From Bacteroidales bacterium (GTDB lineage: Bacteria; Bacteroidota; Bacteroidia; Bacteroidales; Tenuifilaceae): DNA of 16,052 nucleotides. The stretch is from NCBI GenBank assembly GCA_008933525.1, contig WBUV01000019.1, positions 1 through 16,052 of the forward strand. The letters are read 5' to 3'. The position numbers were made by a program, and so were the translations under genes. The notes under the pieces were generated by a model that had not been told where the DNA came from, ran no database searches, and worked only from the letters and a program-made list of their open reading frames with translations. Positions 14,701 to 16,052 of this stretch are shown piece by piece (the first letter of the stretch is position 1; the number at the start of each line of letters is the position of its first letter).

Positions 14701-16052
14701 TGCCTGCATAGTCTGTGTTATATTGTTCAATATCAACAACTCCTGTTACAAGTTTATTCCATAACTCGGTATTTGTTAACTGCTTGGTTCTATTGGCCAA
14801 AGCCAAAGCAGCAATACCCGAAACATGCGGACACGCCATTGATGTTCCCTGCAAATAGGCATACTGATCTTTAGGAGCAGTACTTAAAACACCACTTTTT
14901 GTCCCATAAGTATCCTGATCTCCTCCAGTTGCAGAGAGCTCTACCCAGTTACCAAAATTTGAGTAGCTAGCCTTTTTCCATTCTGGACCAATTGCAGCAA
15001 CAGCCAATACATTGGAAAAATATCCAGGATACCATTCGCTATCGTAGTTGCTATTTCCTGCAGCAAATATTACAATACCACCAGTCATAGGACTACCTGA
15101 AAATTTCCCTGCTTCGGCAATGAAATAATCGATTGCATCTTTTACAGATTGGTCGTAAGCATAAGGCTGACTATAGCCCCAACTATTTTGTGAAATTACA
15201 GCGCCATTATCGGCAGCATATATATAAGAGTTTTCAAAAATTCCACCAAAAATCTGAAGCGACATAACTTTCACACCATCCCCGTTACCGCTACCACCTG
15301 CCACTCCCGAAACACCAATACCATTATTGTTTACCGCAGCAATAGTGCCCGCCACATGTGTACCATGAAATTCAGCATCAACAGCACCCTTGTTCTTTTG
15401 AAAGTTGTAACCGTTAATATCGTCGATATAACCATTATTATCGTCGTCAACACCAGCAACACCATTTAACTCGGCTGTATTTACCCATATATTCTCCTTT
15501 AAATCTTTATGAGCAACATCAACACCTTCATCGTGAATTGAAACTATAACATTATTTGCGCCGGCAGTTTTTGTCCATGCTTCAAAAAGATTAATATCAG
15601 CATCGCCATAGCCTGATTGACCAGTATTGTTATAATGCCATTGATCTTTTAGATAAGGATCGTTGAATGGCAAATCCCCCTTTGCATCTGACGAAGGAGA
15701 GTAAGCGATCGCTTTTATGGGCGATAACACCTTTTCGAGATCAACCTCGGCTATTGTAACCTCTTTTAGTTTTTTGAACTGAGCAACAGCATCCTTTGGA
15801 TCAACGTTTTCGTTGATTTCAACTACATACCATAAATCAAGCCCGTGTTTTTTGAGCTTGCTCTCGTTGTTTGCATTGGCAGGAAATAGCCTATACAAAT
15901 TTGTTGCAGATGTAGATTTAGCAATAGCATCAAAAGAGGAAATACCAGTCCTTAGGGTTTTGGTCGATCCTTTTACTTGTGCTTTACTCATAGATGCGGA
16001 TATGGTAGGTGAAATCTTCACCTTAATCATTCCCTTTCGAATTCCATTCTGG
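8702..16052 (-). CDS. Giant T9SS-secreted subtilisin-like (S8) serine protease, 5'-partial
   Basis: Residues are numbered from the ATG at 16030, but the frame stays open to the window edge (QNGIRKG precedes that Met) and no signal peptide is visible, so the true start lies upstream. At least 2,449 residues are present. Order: prodomain (about 45-105); S8 catalytic domain (about 125-455) with Asp167 in HDEGVD, His222 in HGTHVAGT, oxyanion Asn326 in AAGNSN and Ser397 in GTSMACPHVSG; FN3 domain (462-566); module A1 (668-828); ASH/Hydin-like domains (about 890-1040); module B1 (1041-1244); ASH-like domains (1245-1460); module B2 (1464-1667); ASH-like domains (1668-1895); Ser/Lys/Thr-rich linker (1900-1950); module A2 (1938-2104); two cadherin-like domains (about 2174-2357); T9SS type A sorting domain (about 2365-2442: NAYPNP, YPSGIYFV, KSIKVVKK). 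The protein should cross the outer membrane through T9SS and be released or anchored outside. The complete triad implies an active enzyme. The substrate is unknown. Confidence 0.93.
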   Translation of the reverse strand, partial: QNGIRKGMIKVKISPTISASMSKAQVKGSTKTLRTGISSFDAIAKSTSATNLYRLFPANANNESKLKKHGLDLWYVVEINENVDPKDAVAQFKKLKEVTIAEVDLEKVLSPIKAIAYSPSSDAKGDLPFNDPYLKDQWHYNNTGQSGYGDADINLFEAWTKTAGANNVIVSIHDEGVDVAHKDLKENIWVNTAELNGVAGVDDDNNGYIDDINGYNFQKNKGAVDAEFHGTHVAGTIAAVNNNGIGVSGVAGGSGNGDGVKVMSLQIFGGIFENSYIYAADNGAVISQNSWGYSQPYAYDQSVKDAIDYFIAEAGKFSGSPMTGGIVIFAAGNSNYDSEWYPGYFSNVLAVAAIGPEWKKASYSNFGNWVELSATGGDQDTYGTKSGVLSTAPKDQYAYLQGTSMACPHVSGIAALALANRTKQLTNTELWNKLVTGVVDIEQYNTDYAGTLGSGAIDASLAIANDQGVAPAAISNLTVTGIAQEFATLLWTVPSDIDDVKPTSFQLYYSTEPITTSNLNLATKVVIKNEKDAGQNYTYEVNGLLGLTTYYFAITSTDRWGNVSVLSNVVSEQTNAGPSIAVDENSQSISLEIDAANTATASHEISILNNATGLLRWSHFMRHSNTELAYSAIGINYPKVNKVIGLNDVNLRLQNALFSKNQLRSKVATSSFTEIERTYISYVTNIVGDTDTSLTNSSATKFYVNEADGFNLTQVRTYIKHDPSKGPIIIEIYKGSSLTKNNLVYVQEYSSFSNDETTAYITLNEQLYFVHGDTFWVVVHVPSGNLFPLGIGPELEEAYSKNCLYSANLGQNWISLEEALNDKRFVWGVTAVSQNEHLGTYLTLEPGSGDVDGNSQASTTLTANATTLINGSYSANLVLASNDVSKKELRIPVSLIVSGHQPNIKHVDIAEFGNVFLGSSKTLELVVENQGLGNFNDVDYSVSGSAFEIEGWVPSQIKARNEVVLSVKFTPTLIGNINDVLTISNGVLTFHISLFGVGVETSKIDITPLTQTVDNITIGDEISANITVSNTGAYPLKYFIPGFDSKGVSTNWPTEYHSYGYKQRSNRVTEANPIAYEFNDIKTTGVEITSEINTNFKYATINLGFDFPYYGQNMQTLYVAKGGFTTFDNSVNPVNTPRLGDTWGPKGIISPLGGYFNFISQGQVFYQIEADRVIVQYDKVCDGYNLDDYFTVQMVLFANGDIHFYYDHVGTSYYLNILIENLEQNDGILIQDWSQQIEMYDGLALGFDYPGPSIIKSIANGSGILAPGSSATVNVTMATSTLPEGEINRYINFISNDPSNSQISALVKLNITDGGIAKPEVSTDSIKFGDVLQGDVKKSVFSIKNAGTANVNITGITLVNGSFNITGELATSIKPSLFKNYSVEVPTNALATLEDWASINYADGSHDTIYLSAKVVDAPGININLDLLQQTLAYGDSISLPITIENTGLGKLEVTAKGKEWLTFEAPTSTPSDITYTYEKLNQGEVYQWIDIRKTGTQLPFYDLNDWEGTYFRELSLPFAIEFYGEKYTSFKIGDNGIISFEDDPLATFFTDYIPTETHSGPCIMPYWTFSGFSDYNYAKEDIGIFYKFYDDKIIITWSYFVNNFGGMGDPVSAQIIFYKNGTMKFQYKAEEGGADATSRFSTIGLQKDNKNGIMISEYSELDYGKGLAYVLVPAKKHIIEPNSTLIGQLNLDARNVFGGVYNQALKIQTNVPGKENLEKPVELTVTGDALFTAETMVDFGTKMVELEWGMPKSNYMDLTFKNEGAAPYNITWLQMADGTMGLSLQIYTLVDGWFGPEWRWADISELYSPWVFPTPEFKINPSDEFKVRATFAPGTAGDFTDDLVLTTSVGEKRITLKGTAIEPPVINVVKTPIIVSMNTFSETADKSINFDNIEGKSDLDYTISIEYGRVETSSKSSSKTVSTASKLSLKSTVASKKANTQSKTSYNRVVSHTDKEIPDTYIGNGGSSSLTIATKYNAGSQAFNLSHIETFMRAEGLTSGVIEVEILAGGSSVANASKVSQGKLEFTGSGNDESGAWYQVKMDKAVKIYPNEDFYVSVTFPFGIAYPIGSITDSETIEGRYYYYDQGIWGDIQQVAGFESVGWLMFAAEETADNTSWLTITSALDSTLAMGDASSVNLHFDGAYAQRGDQIANIVFTSNDPNASVVKVPVKLRVNEGPKFEGVTDNISVAENDTLTLTYKVVDLENNAFTVASESSYSNMTYDFTNGKLAITLTPGFSDAGNYTYTFNATDEYNAIGELKINVEVTPTNRAPIFVGKSKSLVYHTTESLFEYSLDSYFDDPDSDNITYTVVSGNSNVVDVFASANQFIVKPMNLGSTTLSFTVKDSHGAILNEVLNVLVDGTNSISDNENAGINAYPNPTNDIAFIMLPSKEQAVTIRVFNVLGIVLNKFEKSGEEIIKMDLSNYPSGIYFVNIKSMNIDKSIKVVKK
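9720..10218 (-). repeat. Protein module A, second copy
   Basis: Residues about 1938-2104 of the giant protease are a diverged duplicate of residues 668-828. Shared landmarks in order: ATKY..FNLSHIETFMR versus ATKF..FNLTQVRTYIK, then G-x-I-E-V-E-I versus G-x-I-I-I-E-I, a GSS turn, DFYVSVTFPFG..YPIG versus TFWVVVHVPSG..FPLG, and a closing tryptophan-containing strand. It looks like a beta-sandwich carbohydrate- or protein-binding module; no named family is recognised. Confidence 0.6.
11030..11640 (-). repeat. Protein module B, second copy
   Basis: Residues about 1464-1667 match the first B copy in layout: YQWIDIRKTG at the start, then LPFAIEFYGEKYTSFKIGDNGIISF, a GPCIMPYW segment, FYKFYDDKIIITWSYF, and AQIIFYKNGTMKFQY. 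Modules of this type recur in Bacteroidota S8 proteases and resemble nidogen-like domains by their FYG...NG.I.F pattern. The function is unknown. Confidence 0.6.
12300..12910 (-). repeat. Protein module B, first copy
   Basis: Residues about 1041-1244 correspond to the second copy: YEFNDIKTTG, LGFDFPYYGQNMQTLYVAKGGFTTF, a GIISPLGGYF segment, FYQIEADRVIVQYDKV, and VQMVLFANGDIHFYY. The copies are only distantly similar in sequence, so the duplication is old or the module was acquired twice. Confidence 0.55.
13550..14030 (-). repeat. Protein module A, first copy
   Basis: Residues about 668-828 are the partner of the module at 1938-2104. The copy starts after a short Ser/Lys stretch (SKNQLRSKVATSS) that recalls the Ser/Lys/Thr-rich linker before the second copy, and ends in FVWGVTAVSQNE. 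Conserved positions are listed under the second copy. Confidence 0.6.

Noticed and set aside
16028..16030. ATG at 16030 as the true start of the protease
   Set aside because: The frame continues open to the window edge and the residues after this Met are not a signal peptide, which a T9SS substrate must have.

Overview
The window looks like chromosomal DNA from a member of the Bacteroidota. The supporting signs are low GC by eye, a protease ending in a type IX secretion system (T9SS) C-terminal sorting domain, a SusC/FecA-style TonB-dependent receptor with an N-terminal CarboxypepD_reg-like domain, lipoproteins whose first mature residues match the Bacteroidota lipoprotein export signal, a TamL-type BamA/TamA-family lipoprotein, and upstream elements matching the Bacteroidota promoter consensus TAnnTTTG. 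All seven genes lie on the minus strand. I see no tRNA, rRNA, CRISPR array, insertion sequence or phage gene.

In order of transcription (high to low coordinates): (1) 16052-8702, a very large secreted subtilisin-like S8 protease, cut at its N-terminus by the window edge. It carries a prodomain, catalytic domain, FN3 domain, several ASH/Hydin-like domains, two pairs of duplicated internal modules, two cadherin-like domains and a T9SS sorting domain. Two hairpins follow it. (2) 8486-6501, a membrane sensor histidine kinase with a periplasmic TPR array and no receiver domain. (3) 6373-1353, a probable four-gene outer-membrane uptake operon: a small lipoprotein, a second larger paralogous lipoprotein with two cysteine pairs, a TonB-dependent receptor, and a lipoprotein that appears to hold two copies of a sulfite-oxidase/molybdopterin-binding-like fold without the metal-ligand cysteine. 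A hairpin plus T-run separates the first gene from the other three, and a strong terminator ends the operon. (4) 1159-1, the N-terminal part of TamL, which continues beyond the window.

The most interesting part is 1300-6430. The two lipoproteins have acidic/lysine motifs right after the lipidated cysteine, predicting display on the cell surface. The receptor would import a ligand using TonB energy, and the fold-duplicated lipoprotein lacks a surface-export motif and probably faces the periplasm. The likely job is capture and import of a cofactor, chelate or other small molecule. The ligand cannot be named from sequence alone. The neighbouring kinase could sense the same condition, but no response regulator is present to tie them together.
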